Of a stretch of DNA of 64,000 nt, positions 27,185 through 36,836 are shown piece by piece (positions within the stretch are counted from its first letter, which is position 1; each line of letters opens with the position of its first letter). The notes under the pieces are model-generated. The model made no database searches and was not told the DNA's origin. It saw only the letters and a list, made by a program, of their open reading frames with translations. The translations under genes and the position numbers were made by a program. The stretch spans positions 434,001 through 498,000 of the forward strand of contig NZ_BNJF01000004.1 in assembly GCF_016587355.1 (NCBI RefSeq), in the 5' to 3' direction. The DNA is from Ktedonospora formicarum. Lineage in GTDB: Bacteria; Chloroflexota; Ktedonobacteria; Ktedonobacterales; Ktedonobacteraceae.

Positions 27185-29719
27185 TCATATGGAATCCCTT
27201 TTGCAGGTGTACTTCTGCATCAAGGGTCGTTTGACGAGCTCCACCAGAAATAAATACATAACGACCATCCCTGCCAGCAAAAGAAAGTAAAGAGGCGGCA
27301 AGGGCTTGAAGCCAAGCGATCCAGCAAGTGGTGTGACCGGGAGCAACATCCCAATGGCTACAATCACAAGTGTGGTGATCAGAAGTGGGTAACTGGGGCG
27401 GCTGCGCAGAGGGCTTCCCGCAGTCCGAATCAGAAAGAGAACAAGCGTCTGTGTCGCGAGCGATTCGATGAACCAACCCGTATGGAAAAGCACCTCGCCT
27501 GCCTGGAAGACCCGCAACAGGAGGAAAAATGTCAGAAAGTCAAAGATTGAACTTATGGGCCCAATGACGATCATACAATCGCGGAGCAGTCGGATGTCCC
27601 AGTGCTGGGGCTTTTTGATGTAGCTCGCATCTACAGTATCTGTCGGAATCGTAATTTGGGATAGGTCGTAGAGGAAGTTATTCAGCAGGATTTGCGATGG
27701 TAGCATAGGCAGAAACGGTAAGAAGACATAGGCTCCAGCCATACTAAACATATTGCCAAAGTTGGAACTGGTACCCATTAATAAGTACTTAATGACATTG
27801 CCAAAGGCTTTACGACCCTCCAGGATGCCATTGTGTAAGACGCGCAGGCTCTGTTCTAAGAGAATAATCGCGGCTGCGTCTTTCGCAACATCGACGCCAG
27901 TAGAGACCGAGATGCCTACATCCGCTGTATGCAGAGATGGCGCATCATTGATGCCATCGCCAATGTAGCCAACCACGTGTTTGCGTTTCTTGAGTGCCAA
28001 AATGATGCGATTTTTTTGGGCAGGGGTGACACGTGCAAACACGTGGACAGACTCGACGACCTGGGTAAGTGCCGTATCACTCATATGATCCAGTTCGCTG
28101 CCTAACACAATCCTGTTGCACTCTACCCCTACCTGCTCACAGACGTGATGGGTCACGAGCTCATTGTCTCCTGTGAGAATTTTCACCCGCACGCCATCAT
28201 TTTTGAGAGCCTGGATCACCTGAGCCACATCTGGTTTGGGAGGATCAGCAAAGCTCAAAAAGCCCAGCAGCACCATACCCTGTTCGTCAATTTTGTGATA
28301 CTGTGCTCCTCGTGTGATTGAGCGGTAGGCGATAGCAAGCACACGAAACCCTTGCGCATTCAATTCTTGATACCTCTTCACATACATTGCCCTCATCGCA
28401 CCTGAAGCGTCATCGAGTGATTTGCGCTCACCATCTACTTCGTAGGAAGAACACAAAAGGAACACACTTTCGGGCGCTCCTTTCGTGATCAGCACATATT
28501 CGTCGTCGTGTTGTACCACCACTGAGAGGCAACGCCGTTCAAAATCAAACGGAATTTCGTCTACTTTGCTATACCCACTGATATCGATGGTGCTAGAACG
28601 TAAAATCGCTTCATCAAGTGGGCTTTTGATCCCAGTCTCGTAGAAGCTATTGAGATAGGCAAAGAGCAACACACGACCGGATTCGTGATTGGAGAGATTG
28701 AAGTGCCCTTCCAGCCGAGTTTCGCCGCTGGTTAAGGTCCCGGTCTTATCGCTGCAGAGCGTGTCGATACTGCCAAAGTTCTGAATCGATTCGAGATGTT
28801 TGACGATCACCTTTTGCTTTGCCATGCGCAGTGCCCCCTGCCCCAACGTCACAGTTGTGATCATAGGGAGAAACTCCGGCGTCAAACCCACCGCCAGTGA
28901 AATGGCAAAGAGGATAGTCTCGAGGGGATGATGATGGCCCAGGATACCAACCAGGAAGATAAAAACCACCAGGAAGAACACCGTCTGCAGAATCAGCATC
29001 CCAAAGTCTTTGATCCCACGCTCAAACTCGGTCTGCGGTGCACGCGTAGCCAGATGTGCAGCAATATCGCCAAAGGTGGTGTTGCGACCAGTGGCAGTCA
29101 CAAGTGCAGTCGCGGTCCCACTGACAACCGAGGTCCCCAAAAAGACACTATTGGGCGCTTCGGCGGCATTCTCCGGGAAGAGATCGAGATCACTTGCGTA
29201 CTTCTCGATGGGGAGTGACTCACCAGTCAGGGCAGCCTGCTGGACATGCATATCTGTTGCCTCTACCAAGCGGGCGTCTGCGGGTATCAGGTCTCCTGCA
29301 GCGAGGCTGATCATATCGCCTGGCACCAGTTGGCGGCGAGGAATCTCCATCCACTTGCCGTCGCGCAACGCGTTCGCGGTAGGCGCTATCCCAGCGCGCA
29401 ATTGTTCGACTGCATGTTGAGAGTGGTATGTCTGCACAAAGTTAAGAACATTGCTGAGAAGCACGATGGTGAGGATAATGCTAGCATTGACCCGGTCGCC
29501 AAGCATAAGCGAAACGATGCTGGCAACGAGCAGAATCATAACAAGTGGGTTCAAAAACTGGCGAAAAAATTGGATCAGGCCAGAACTGCGCTTGATACCC
29601 CCCGTTTCGTTTGGGCCATAGGCAACTAGCCTCCGGCGTGCTTCTTCATATGTGAGTCCTTGTTCGCTGCTTCCCAACCGCTCATACAATATGGGTAAAG
29701 GAAGAAGAGGAAACGCCAT
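27185..29719 (-). CDS. mgtA: Mg2+-importing P3B-type ATPase
   Basis: 844 residues from ATG 29719 (GGAGC ~9 nt upstream); an in-frame TTG 66 nt earlier is rejected. MgtA/MgtB landmarks: LTPEFLPMITTVTLGQGAL in M4, KHLESIQNFGSIDTLCSDKT leading into DKTGTLTSGETRLEGH, KGAPESVF, ILTGDNELV and YIGDGINDAPSLHTADVGI, with the C-terminal SNFGNMFSMAGAY bundle. The family imports Mg2+ into the cytoplasm. The N-terminal tail is short. Downstream of the hydrogenase and MgtC/DUF4010 genes on the same strand, 159 bp from the latter, so it may share their transcript. Mg-linked neighbours fit together. Confidence 0.88.
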   Translation of the reverse strand: MAFPLLPLPILYERLGSSEQGLTYEEARRRLVAYGPNETGGIKRSSGLIQFFRQFLNPLVMILLVASIVSLMLGDRVNASIILTIVLLSNVLNFVQTYHSQHAVEQLRAGIAPTANALRDGKWMEIPRRQLVPGDMISLAAGDLIPADARLVEATDMHVQQAALTGESLPIEKYASDLDLFPENAAEAPNSVFLGTSVVSGTATALVTATGRNTTFGDIAAHLATRAPQTEFERGIKDFGMLILQTVFFLVVFIFLVGILGHHHPLETILFAISLAVGLTPEFLPMITTVTLGQGALRMAKQKVIVKHLESIQNFGSIDTLCSDKTGTLTSGETRLEGHFNLSNHESGRVLLFAYLNSFYETGIKSPLDEAILRSSTIDISGYSKVDEIPFDFERRCLSVVVQHDDEYVLITKGAPESVFLLCSSYEVDGERKSLDDASGAMRAMYVKRYQELNAQGFRVLAIAYRSITRGAQYHKIDEQGMVLLGFLSFADPPKPDVAQVIQALKNDGVRVKILTGDNELVTHHVCEQVGVECNRIVLGSELDHMSDTALTQVVESVHVFARVTPAQKNRIILALKKRKHVVGYIGDGINDAPSLHTADVGISVSTGVDVAKDAAAIILLEQSLRVLHNGILEGRKAFGNVIKYLLMGTSSNFGNMFSMAGAYVFLPFLPMLPSQILLNNFLYDLSQITIPTDTVDASYIKKPQHWDIRLLRDCMIVIGPISSIFDFLTFFLLLRVFQAGEVLFHTGWFIESLATQTLVLFLIRTAGSPLRSRPSYPLLITTLVIVAIGMLLPVTPLAGSLGFKPLPPLYFLLLAGMVVMYLFLVELVKRPLMQKYTCKRDSI

Positions 29720-29878
29720 TATCGCTGCTCCTGCAAGTATCTGCTTTGCGGGCGGAAGAATGGAGCTATAGAGGCGCTGCTCCAACGCGCTCTTCAGGTA
29801 CTTCTAGTGTACCATGTGGCTGCTCATGGCAGGCTGAACGTGATAAAATAGCCTAAAGATCAGAAGTTGCACTTCTGT

Positions 29879-31147
29879 CTATCTGAGAAGAGAAGCCAGG
29901 ATGACAACGAACCCACCAGCAAACAGAATCGGAATGTAGAAGAGGAAGAGACGGCCAACCGGTGCTGATTGACTGGACGTGATCCAAAAAATGATCGCAT
30001 TTTCCATCAAGCCAACAAGAGCGACGAGCCACATGGCACTCGCGGCAATGATCCCTGAAATAGCCCCAGCAGTAAGTTGCTGTCCGAGAAGGACTGAAGA
30101 AGAAGCTGTACTTGCCAGCGCTCCTGCAATAACAACGAGCAACAAGCCCGAGGCGCCAAAGAACTGTTTGGCGAGCCCACTGAGCACAAACAACAAAGAG
30201 AAGAGCAGTCCGAAGCCGCCTACTGAACGCAGAGCCAGGGGTGATCTGAGAAGCCTGTGGGGCAATGGCGGCTGACGTCTTCCCCGGCCAGAACGCTCGA
30301 CAAAGAAGGTAAGCAGTCCAGTGATCACTGCCATGGAACCAAGCACCATCAGAGGAGCGATACCTGTGAGCGGCCACTGAGGCAAAAGAAACAGGCAGAG
30401 AAGCAGACCATCACGTATGAGCATGGCGAATACAGCACGCAAAAGGTGCCCTGGGACATCGCGAACAGACACTGCCCCCTGTTTTGCTTCTCGTCCCAGA
30501 AGAGCCGCTGTTGCAACACTATTCACCAAACCTCCAAGAATGACACTCTAGCCTATGCCACGAGACCCAAACTGACGCAATAATATATAATTGGCAAAGT
30601 TTAAGCTTGAGACAACCACAATCGTCAACCAGATCATTACGAGATTCACGATATACCAGGGGCCAAGGTCAGCATGTGGAAGAAGCGGGTACAGTATAGC
30701 AGTAATAAAACCAAACAAGAGGATACTGCGAAGTTCGGTGACGCTAAGGCGTCCACTGACCGTCACGAATTCAGGCTTGCAGGTGAGGAGCGCGGTAATG
30801 ACCAATCCGCTTGTGATCGCCAGAAAAAAGTTTCCTGTCCCAATGACGATCCCAAGGACGTTTGTTGCGGTGAGCGCAAGTGAGGTCGTAATCTCAAGAG
30901 CTTGATGTCTCCACATGGAAAATACATTCACCAGCAGAAGAATAACCACTATACTACTGAGCTGAAGAGAGGCAAGCAGTGGCGAGACCATCCAGGAAAG
31001 GGTTCCAAGAAGCGCAGCAATCGCAAAGCTCCTGATACCCGCTTCTTTATGTGCCCACTCGCGCTCAAGCCCAATGAGCAATCCAATACATACGGATGCA
31101 GCAACCTGCAATGTGAACATGAGTGGCGTGTTTGGCGTCAGTGACAT
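29879..31147 (-). pseudogene. MgtC/DUF4010 membrane protein split by an amber codon
   Basis: One frame of 422 codons. The first 199 codons (LQVAASVCIGLLIGLEREWA, the MgtC-like N-terminus, ending LLRQFGSRGIG) stop at TAG 30548-30550. The frame then continues without shift as SVILGGLVNSVATAALLGRE to the end at 29879. Family members read GIGYSVILGG here, so TAC/TAT has become TAG. Each half has multiple transmembrane segments. Start ATG 31147 has GGAG 7 nt upstream. Either a true pseudogene, a two-chain protein (an internal start GTG-AAT-AGT near 30530 exists), or a base error. 20 bp after the hydrogenase protease gene. Confidence 0.75.
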
Positions 31148-31167
31148 ACACTTTCTCCAAATGCGCT

Positions 31168-31659
31168 TCACAAGAACAGGTTCTGGTAGGCACCTGTTCT
31201 TGTGAGGAGAAAGGAACGGAGATCCCGTTCTAGCTGAGTTATGAGGCCTGGTAACGCTTGCGCCACAGGCGGTGAGAGGGAGTGCCCAAAAGCAAAACAC
31301 ATCCCTTCAATGGCATAGACAAGAACTCGGAGTGGAAGCCGATGGAGCGCACATGCAAGCGCGAGTGCTTCAGCGACTCCAAAACCATGGGTAGAGGAAA
31401 GCAAGCCATCCAAGGGAAGTGTTTCAGCGTAGGTATCAAAGCGAAACACCGTCCCTGGTGTTGCTCCGCTTGCCATGGCATCAATGATCAAAGCGATCGT
31501 AGCACCTTCCCATGCGTCTATGATAGCCGTTCCCTCGCCATCACATTCGATGACTTGGGTATGAGGTATTTGCCAGTCGCGCAGGCTCCTGGCGATGATC
31601 AGCCCTAGCGCGTCATCGCTATAGTATTCATTGCCAACTCCGATGATCCGAATATCCAT
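31168..31659 (-). CDS. [NiFe]-hydrogenase maturation protease (HyaD/HycI family)
   Basis: 163 residues from ATG 31659 behind AAGGAAGGAG. Motifs: IRIIGVGNEYYSDDALGLII (the nickel-sensing Asp region), IDAMASGATPGTV and STHGFGVAEALALA (the conserved His/Gly of the family). It clips the C-terminal peptide from the large subunit after nickel insertion. Directly downstream of the large-subunit gene in the hydrogenase operon, 57 bp away, which fits its substrate. Accessory hyp genes are not in the window and must lie elsewhere. Confidence 0.88.
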   Translation of the reverse strand: MDIRIIGVGNEYYSDDALGLIIARSLRDWQIPHTQVIECDGEGTAIIDAWEGATIALIIDAMASGATPGTVFRFDTYAETLPLDGLLSSTHGFGVAEALALACALHRLPLRVLVYAIEGMCFAFGHSLSPPVAQALPGLITQLERDLRSFLLTRTGAYQNLFL

Positions 31660-31716
31660 GCCACACTCCTTCCTTCTCGCTCTAGCATCACGCTGATACA
31701 CATGTTTCTCATCGCA

Positions 31717-33009
31717 TTATTGCCTCTTAATGTGCAATTGAAGGAAATGGGTAGCACATGAGATACAGGGGTCATAGTTCCGAATAGCCTGCTCGCATTG
31801 ATGCAGAAGCTGTTCCTCTGGACCTGTGATGAGGGAGGGAAGATAGCGACGAAGGTCCTCTTCAATGCTCTTTTGATTTTGTGATGTGGGAGGCACAATT
31901 TTGGCATACTCGATGATCCCCTCCTGATTAAGCCGATAATGATGGTAGAGGCTCCCACGTGGGGCTTCGGTAATCGCCCAGCCCTCTGAGGCGCGAGGCG
32001 TCATGTGAACGGCTGGACGATCTGGGGGTTCATAGTGCTCAATAAGTCGCAAGGCTTCATCGCAGGCGTAAAGGACTTCAATGCTGCGTACAACGATACT
32101 ACGAAAAGGATTCCGGCATACAGGACCAAGCCCAACAGCGCGAGCGACCTCCTGCGCCAATGGAGACAGACAATCAAAATTGAGATTGTACCGTGCCATC
32201 GGCCCTACGCAATAGGCTCCTCGTGCTTTGAGACGTGAGTGAAGCGCATGTGAATAGGGGACTTGCTCCTCCACAAAATAGTCCTCATACATTTGTGCGG
32301 GAATAGACAACCCTCGGTTTGAGACCAGCGTGCCTTCATTGAAGGGATATTCACCCGGATAACGTAGTGCCACAAACTCGTAGTCTTGTTCAAAATCGGG
32401 GGCATCGAATTGCGCAGTCCAGTGAACCGTATCGAGCGCAACCTCGCGGGCCCATCGCAATTTTTCGGCAAGGTGCGCGAGATCCGATTTTGAAGGAAGT
32501 TTATAGAATCCTCCAACGCGGACGTTAATCGGATGCACTTCTCTTCCCCCCAAGCAGGCGATGATGGCATTTCCCACCTTTTTCAGTTGCAGACCCTTCT
32601 CTACCTGTTCAGGATGATCCTTTGCAAGTTGGATACCATCAGGATAGCCGAGGAAATCGGGCGCGTGAAGCAAAAAGATATGGAGGGTATGACTGCTTAT
32701 CCATTCGCCGCAATAGATCAGTCGACGAAGCGCACGAAGCTGCCCCTCAACCCGTACGCCGAGCGCGTCCTCCATTGCGTGTACGGCGCTCATCTGGTAC
32801 GCAATGGGACAGATGCCGCAGATACGTGCGGTAATATCGGGCGCTTCCCTATATTCTCGCCCACGGAGTAAGGCTTCAAAGAAACGTGGCGGCTCAAAGA
32901 TGTTGAACGTAACATCGACCACCTCATTCCCCTTGAGCCGCACCCAGAGTGCGCCCTCGCCTTCAACGCGGGCCAGGGGACTCACTTTTAACGTTCTCGT
33001 GTGCTTCAT
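31717..33009 (-). CDS. [NiFe]-hydrogenase large subunit, group 3b type
   Basis: 430 residues from ATG 33009; an upstream ATG at 33042 lacks support. The proximal CxxC is in RICGICPIAYQMSAVHAMED, the distal one in YDPCISCATHFLQLHIKRQ, giving four nickel cysteines; the protease should cut after the CATH region. N-terminal SPLARVEGEGALWV is the family start. It oxidises H2 or reduces protons at the cytoplasmic NiFe(CN)2CO centre, coupled through the small, beta and gamma subunits to NAD(P)(H). Its first 47 bp overlap the small-subunit gene, so the two are translationally coupled. Length is usual for group 3b (HydA/HyhL). Confidence 0.92.
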   Translation of the reverse strand: MKHTRTLKVSPLARVEGEGALWVRLKGNEVVDVTFNIFEPPRFFEALLRGREYREAPDITARICGICPIAYQMSAVHAMEDALGVRVEGQLRALRRLIYCGEWISSHTLHIFLLHAPDFLGYPDGIQLAKDHPEQVEKGLQLKKVGNAIIACLGGREVHPINVRVGGFYKLPSKSDLAHLAEKLRWAREVALDTVHWTAQFDAPDFEQDYEFVALRYPGEYPFNEGTLVSNRGLSIPAQMYEDYFVEEQVPYSHALHSRLKARGAYCVGPMARYNLNFDCLSPLAQEVARAVGLGPVCRNPFRSIVVRSIEVLYACDEALRLIEHYEPPDRPAVHMTPRASEGWAITEAPRGSLYHHYRLNQEGIIEYAKIVPPTSQNQKSIEEDLRRYLPSLITGPEEQLLHQCEQAIRNYDPCISCATHFLQLHIKRQ

Positions 33010-33802
33010 AGACTTCACTCTCCTGACGAAAAGCCTCAGCATAGGCGTTCACACCTCGAAAAGCACGGACAATATCTTGTGGTTGCATTCCATGCTGACA
33101 AAGATAAGCGCTCAAGGCTCTGGTGTTTGGCGTCTCCTTCGGCCCATAGCACCCATAGCACCCACGGGCATAGGCTGGACAGATCGCTCCACATCCCCCA
33201 TGGGTGACAGGTCCAAGGCAGGGGATTCCTTGCGCAACCATAACGCAGACCGTTCCCCGCTGCTTGCATTCGATGCAGACACTATGCGCAGGCGTATTGG
33301 GTTTGCGTTCCTGGAGATAAGCGCTGATCACTTCCAGAAGTTGGTGCTTATTGATGGGGCAACCGCGCAGTTCAAAGTCAACACGGACATGGCTGGCAAT
33401 TGGGGTTGAAGTGCTAAGTGTCTCGATATAAGCAGGCGAGGCATAGACGAGCGAACAATAATCCGACTTGCCTTGAAAGTTGCGCAGCGCCTGGATGCCA
33501 CCTGCTGTCGCGCACGCACCAATTGTTACCAGGTATTTCGACACGTGCCGCACTTGCTTGATCCGTTCCACATCCTGTGGAGTCGAGATGGACCCCTCAA
33601 CCAGTGAGAGATCATAGGGTCCCTTGACAACCGCTTGTGACGCTTCAAGAAAATAGGCGATCTCCACTTCCTCAGCCAGCGTCAATAACTCGTCTTCGCA
33701 ATCAAGAAGGCTGAGCTGACACCCATCACACGAAGCAAATTTCCAGACGGCCAATTTGGGCTTGTGGGTGGATGTTCGAGCACGAGGGCCTGTAGCATTC
33801 AT
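32963..33802 (-). CDS. [NiFe]-hydrogenase small subunit, group 3b type
   Basis: 279 residues. KFASCDGCQLSLLDCEDELL binds the proximal cluster; IGACATAGGIQALRN, DFELRGCPINKHQLLEVISA and CIECKQRGTVCVMVAQGIPC, GGCGAICPAYARGCYGCYGP supply the remaining cysteines for three FeS clusters. There is no Tat signal, so the enzyme is cytoplasmic, as expected for group 3. It relays electrons between the NiFe site and the FeS/flavin subunits. 8 bp separate it from the gamma-subunit gene. Confidence 0.92.
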   Translation of the reverse strand: MNATGPRARTSTHKPKLAVWKFASCDGCQLSLLDCEDELLTLAEEVEIAYFLEASQAVVKGPYDLSLVEGSISTPQDVERIKQVRHVSKYLVTIGACATAGGIQALRNFQGKSDYCSLVYASPAYIETLSTSTPIASHVRVDFELRGCPINKHQLLEVISAYLQERKPNTPAHSVCIECKQRGTVCVMVAQGIPCLGPVTHGGCGAICPAYARGCYGCYGPKETPNTRALSAYLCQHGMQPQDIVRAFRGVNAYAEAFRQESEVYEAHENVKSESPGPR

Positions 33803-33810
33803 AGTGTTTG

Positions 33811-34652
33811 TTATATCTCCCGTATGGTAAACAGCCTTTGCACACGGCTATAGGGGAAAATAGGGCCATCCTTGCAGAGAAAGTGCGGACCATATTGACA
33901 ATGCCCACACCACCCAAGGGCACATTTCATATTGCGCTCCATTGAGACAAAAATCTGCTCGGATGCAAGACCATACTTTTCAAGCTCCAGTGCCATGAAA
34001 CGCATCATCACTTCCGGTCCACATAGAAAGGCCAGCGTCTTCATAGGGTCACAGGCCATTCTGGGCACGAGGCGCGTGACTACTCCAACACTTCCACGCC
34101 AGTCGCCAGTGGCAGCATCAACAGTAACAAAGATGTCCAGATCAAAGCGTTGACGCCAGTGCGCCAGCTCGCGTTGATAGAGGATATCTGCTGGCGTGCG
34201 AGCTCCATAAAGCAGTGCAATGCGGCCATAGTGCGAACGTTGTGCCTCGATCTGGTGCATAACCGAGCGAAGAGGGGGAGCCCTAAACCACCGCAGGCAA
34301 TGACAAGGTCTTTTCCTTCTGCCCGTTCGAGCGGCCAGTGGCTCCCAAACGGTCCCCGTAGACCAAGCACGTCCCCAGGTTGAAGCCGACAGAGCGCTCG
34401 CGAAACGGCTCCCACAGCTCGTATGGTGTGGACGAACGACCCTCCTTTGTATGGGTTCCCGCTGATCGAGATGGGAATCTCGCCCATCCCAAAGGGAGAG
34501 AGCATATTAAACTGTCCGCAGGCAAACGCCGGGATCTCTCCTCTGTCAGTCGGTTCGAGCTCCAGCGAAACCGTATCGCGTATTTCAGGACGGCGGTGTT
34601 GTACGCGGTAGCAGCGTGGCACAAGAGTTTGCTCAGAGGATGATGTATTCAT
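33811..34652 (-). pseudogene. Hydrogenase gamma subunit (FAD/NAD(P)H module), frameshifted
   Basis: Two overlapping pieces make one ~280-residue ferredoxin-NADP-reductase-like protein. The N-terminal part has the FAD site (GEIPISISGNPYKGGSFVHT, LGLRGPFGSHWPLE) and reaches IACGGLGL. The C-terminal part, in another frame, has MHQIEAQRSHYGRIALLYGA, TLAFLCGPEVMM and the 2Fe-2S cysteines NMKCALGWCGHCQYG. Adding one base to the five-C run (plus-strand G5 at 34274-34278) restores GGLGLPPLRSVMHQIEA. So either a real single-base deletion disables NAD(P)H coupling, or the run was misread. ATGA overlap with the upstream gene. Confidence 0.82.
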
Positions 34653-35128
34653 CTCAGGCCTTCCCTTTGGGGTTGATAGATATCAAGCAGTTGGAGCCGC
34701 GTTGCTTGCAACCGCTCGATGAGTATCTGTGTGAAACGTTTCATTAACTCATAGCCAAAATGATGATCCTTTTGCGCTTGTACACGGAGAAAGGATCCAT
34801 CGAGAGCGATGGCATGTGTCGTGATCACGGCTCGCGCATCAAAATGCCAGCGGTAGGGAGAAAAGAGCCAGGACCAGCCAAGTACGCCCCCAGCCTCGAT
34901 GGTATCAATCTTTAATGCCCCTTCAGATGGAGCATGGATTTCCAGTGCCACCATCCCGGAGCGAATCAGATAAAAATGGGTCGCTGATTCACCAGTCCGA
35001 AAGACATAGGTATCAGCCGCAAAATGAGTCTCCCATGCGCCTTCACTCATGAGGCTGATATAGCGTGGCTCAATACCTGAAAAAAGTGGATGCGCCTGGA
35101 TGATCACTTCTAGTTCCGGTCTCATCAT
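34649..35128 (-). CDS. Cyclic-nucleotide-binding (Crp/Fnr-type) sensor without HTH
   Basis: 159 residues forming a single cNMP-binding beta-barrel: LFSGIEPRYISLMSEGAWET, YVFRTGESATHFYLIRSGMV, AGGVLGWSWLFSPYRWHFDA, then one long helix ending LLDIYQPQREG. No DNA-binding helix-turn-helix follows, so it is a sensor or allosteric protein rather than a transcription factor. It lies between the beta- and gamma-subunit genes with ATGA overlaps on both sides, so it is made stoichiometrically with the hydrogenase. Genes of this kind recur in group 3b operons; I infer a regulatory subunit role. Confidence 0.8.
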   Translation of the reverse strand: MMRPELEVIIQAHPLFSGIEPRYISLMSEGAWETHFAADTYVFRTGESATHFYLIRSGMVALEIHAPSEGALKIDTIEAGGVLGWSWLFSPYRWHFDARAVITTHAIALDGSFLRVQAQKDHHFGYELMKRFTQILIERLQATRLQLLDIYQPQREGLR

Positions 35129-36294
35129 AGCTCCTGAGTGTCCTCCTCTTTCACTGATTGCTCGCTCTCACGAATTGCGCGCACTTCTTCAGTAATATCG
35201 ATGCCAACAGGACACCAGGTGATACAACGCCCACATCCCACACACCCTGAGGTACCGAACTGATCAATCCAGGTCGCCAGCTTATGAGTCATCCATTGGC
35301 GATAGCGGGAGGTAGGCGAGGAACGCACGCTCCCACCATGAAGGTACGAGAAATCCTGTGTAAAACAGGAATCCCATTTCTGCCAGTGTTCGGCCTGCGT
35401 GCCGGTAAGGTCGGTCGTATCCTCCACGGTCGTACAAAAACAGGTAGGGCACACCATTGTGCAGTTCCCGCAAGTCAGACAACGGGAAGCCACTTGCTCC
35501 CATCGTGGGTGTTCCAGATTGCGATAGAGAAGATCCTTGATATCAGCGGTCTCCATCTGCTTTCCCATCTGCTGACTAGCACGCTCGCTCATCGCATAGG
35601 ATTGCTGGATGTCATGTTCGTTTGCCTTTGCGTGAGGAATTGCCTGGAGCAGTTCCGCACCAAGGGTTGTGCCAATTTCCACGACAAAATAGTGGCGTTG
35701 CGGGGTGAGGAGTTCTGTCAATGCCAGATCAAAATCGCTGGTTACCCTTGGTCCCGTCTGCATAGAGGCGCAGAAGCACGTGCCGCCTGCCTGCCCACAT
35801 TGGATAGCGATGATACAGGACGTATTTCTTCGCTCCTGATAGAGAGGATCGGTGTATGTGTCTCCCAGGAATACACGATCTTGAATCAAAATAGCATGAA
35901 GATCGCAGGAACGTACCCCTACAAATGCGCGTCTGGGGATCTCTTGAGGCTCTGGAAGGATCTGAAAGTCTGTCCCATCTTTCGCCCGCCTGGCATGCCA
36001 GAGCCGAAGCATAGGAGGATGGAGAAAGCGTTTCCAGGAGTGCGGGCCGACCGTAAAGCCGAAGAGGGCCTTATCATCACGCCTTCGTAGGCGATAGTAT
36101 CCCTCATGTTGTTCGTCGGTGTAGCCAATTGGCAGATCATCGATGGACGTGATGACATCATAGACAATGGCCTCTTCACTGACCGTTGGTCCAATAATTT
36201 GAAATCCCATCTTGGTAAGCGCTTCAAACAGGCACGAAATCTGTTGGCGCTCGATCACAGCGTAATCCCCCACATCTGTCGCAAAGGATCTCAT
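35125..36294 (-). CDS. Hydrogenase beta subunit (4Fe-4S, sulfhydrogenase-type)
   Basis: 389 residues. The N-terminal part resembles HydB/AsrA proteins (KRFLHPPMLRLWHARR, AFVGVRSCDLHAILIQDRVF). Two ferredoxin-like cysteine sets follow: CLTCGNCTMVCPTCFC (residues ~268-283) and GCVGCGRCITWCPVGID (~349-365), with CGQAGGTCFCASM upstream. It passes electrons between the small subunit and the flavin subunit. First gene of the operon: beta, cNMP sensor, gamma, small, large, protease. I found no four-box promoter oriented towards it, although one sits divergently 220 bp away. Confidence 0.9.
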   Translation of the reverse strand: MRSFATDVGDYAVIERQQISCLFEALTKMGFQIIGPTVSEEAIVYDVITSIDDLPIGYTDEQHEGYYRLRRRDDKALFGFTVGPHSWKRFLHPPMLRLWHARRAKDGTDFQILPEPQEIPRRAFVGVRSCDLHAILIQDRVFLGDTYTDPLYQERRNTSCIIAIQCGQAGGTCFCASMQTGPRVTSDFDLALTELLTPQRHYFVVEIGTTLGAELLQAIPHAKANEHDIQQSYAMSERASQQMGKQMETADIKDLLYRNLEHPRWEQVASRCLTCGNCTMVCPTCFCTTVEDTTDLTGTQAEHWQKWDSCFTQDFSYLHGGSVRSSPTSRYRQWMTHKLATWIDQFGTSGCVGCGRCITWCPVGIDITEEVRAIRESEQSVKEEDTQEL

Positions 36295-36513
36295 GGTATG
36301 CGCCCCTCTCTTGGATAACTGAATGAAAGACCCCTCAAGTAAAATAGCCCAAACGTTAGTTTGATTCGTCGTCCCTCACTTTCACTATTAGCACGATCCT
36401 TAATACACGAGATAATTCGTTTCCTTTGGGCTCTGGCCTTTTTGAACAGTTCCCAAAGGGTTCAACCCAGGTTTGCGCCTATGCCTATCTCGTGCTAGAA
36501 ACTCTTAAGAAAG
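36295..36513. other. Hydrogenase operon promoter region
   Basis: No gene. It must contain the minus-strand hydrogenase promoter. Tandem TCACT motifs at 36376 and 36382 are present but do not fit the 11/21/11 pattern seen elsewhere. Confidence 0.4.
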
Positions 36514-36579
36514 GTGTGATAGATCAGTGAAACATCCACATCGCTTTGTGATGGCGTTGTGATATTCGGAGAGTATGCT
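36514..36579 (+). promoter_or_regulatory. Four-box TTGTGA promoter, site B
   Basis: Hexamers at 36514 (GTGTGA), 36525 (CAGTGA), 36546 (TTGTGA) and 36557 (TTGTGA), offsets 0, 11, 32, 43, with -10 TATGCT at 36574-36579 exactly 11 nt after the last box. It points towards the USP gene at 36980 through a leader of ~390 nt that contains a small open frame. Confidence 0.75.
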
Positions 36580-36605
36580 ACAAGTGAGAGGAGGGGAGAT
36601 GGGAA

Positions 36606-36836
36606 ATGAAAAGGGGAAAGGTGTCGTATGGAAGGGAGTGTCAAAGTGTTGAGGCAGAAAAAGAGGTGATGTTGTTGCCCTATGAGACTCTGAGGCAGTG
36701 GATGATGGACAGGATCAACAAATATGAGGAGAGCCGACCCGATGACCCAACGAGCAGGGCCGCGTGTAATAGCACCACAAGAGGATCCGCCCGTTTCATC
36801 ATCCACTGCCATTGTTGTTGCTTTATCGTGACATAG
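36606..36836 (+). CDS. Possible small leader protein, doubtful
   Basis: A 76-codon frame beginning 20 nt after the start site predicted from site B, with GGAGGGGAG ~8 nt before its ATG. The middle (MLLPYETLRQWMMDRINKYE) is protein-like; the tail (RFIIHCHCCCFIVT) is not. It may be a leader peptide, a decayed gene, or simply untranslated leader of the USP mRNA. Family not recognised. Confidence 0.3.
   Translation: MKRGKVSYGRECQSVEAEKEVMLLPYETLRQWMMDRINKYEESRPDDPTSRAACNSTTRGSARFIIHCHCCCFIVT

Noticed and set aside
35284..36090. 268-codon plus-strand frame
   Set aside because: Antisense of the hydrogenase beta subunit with its conserved cysteine clusters.
36376..36387. Tandem TCACT motifs as a regulon site for the hydrogenase operon
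   Set aside because: Spacing of 6 bp and no partner boxes at 11, 32 or 43.
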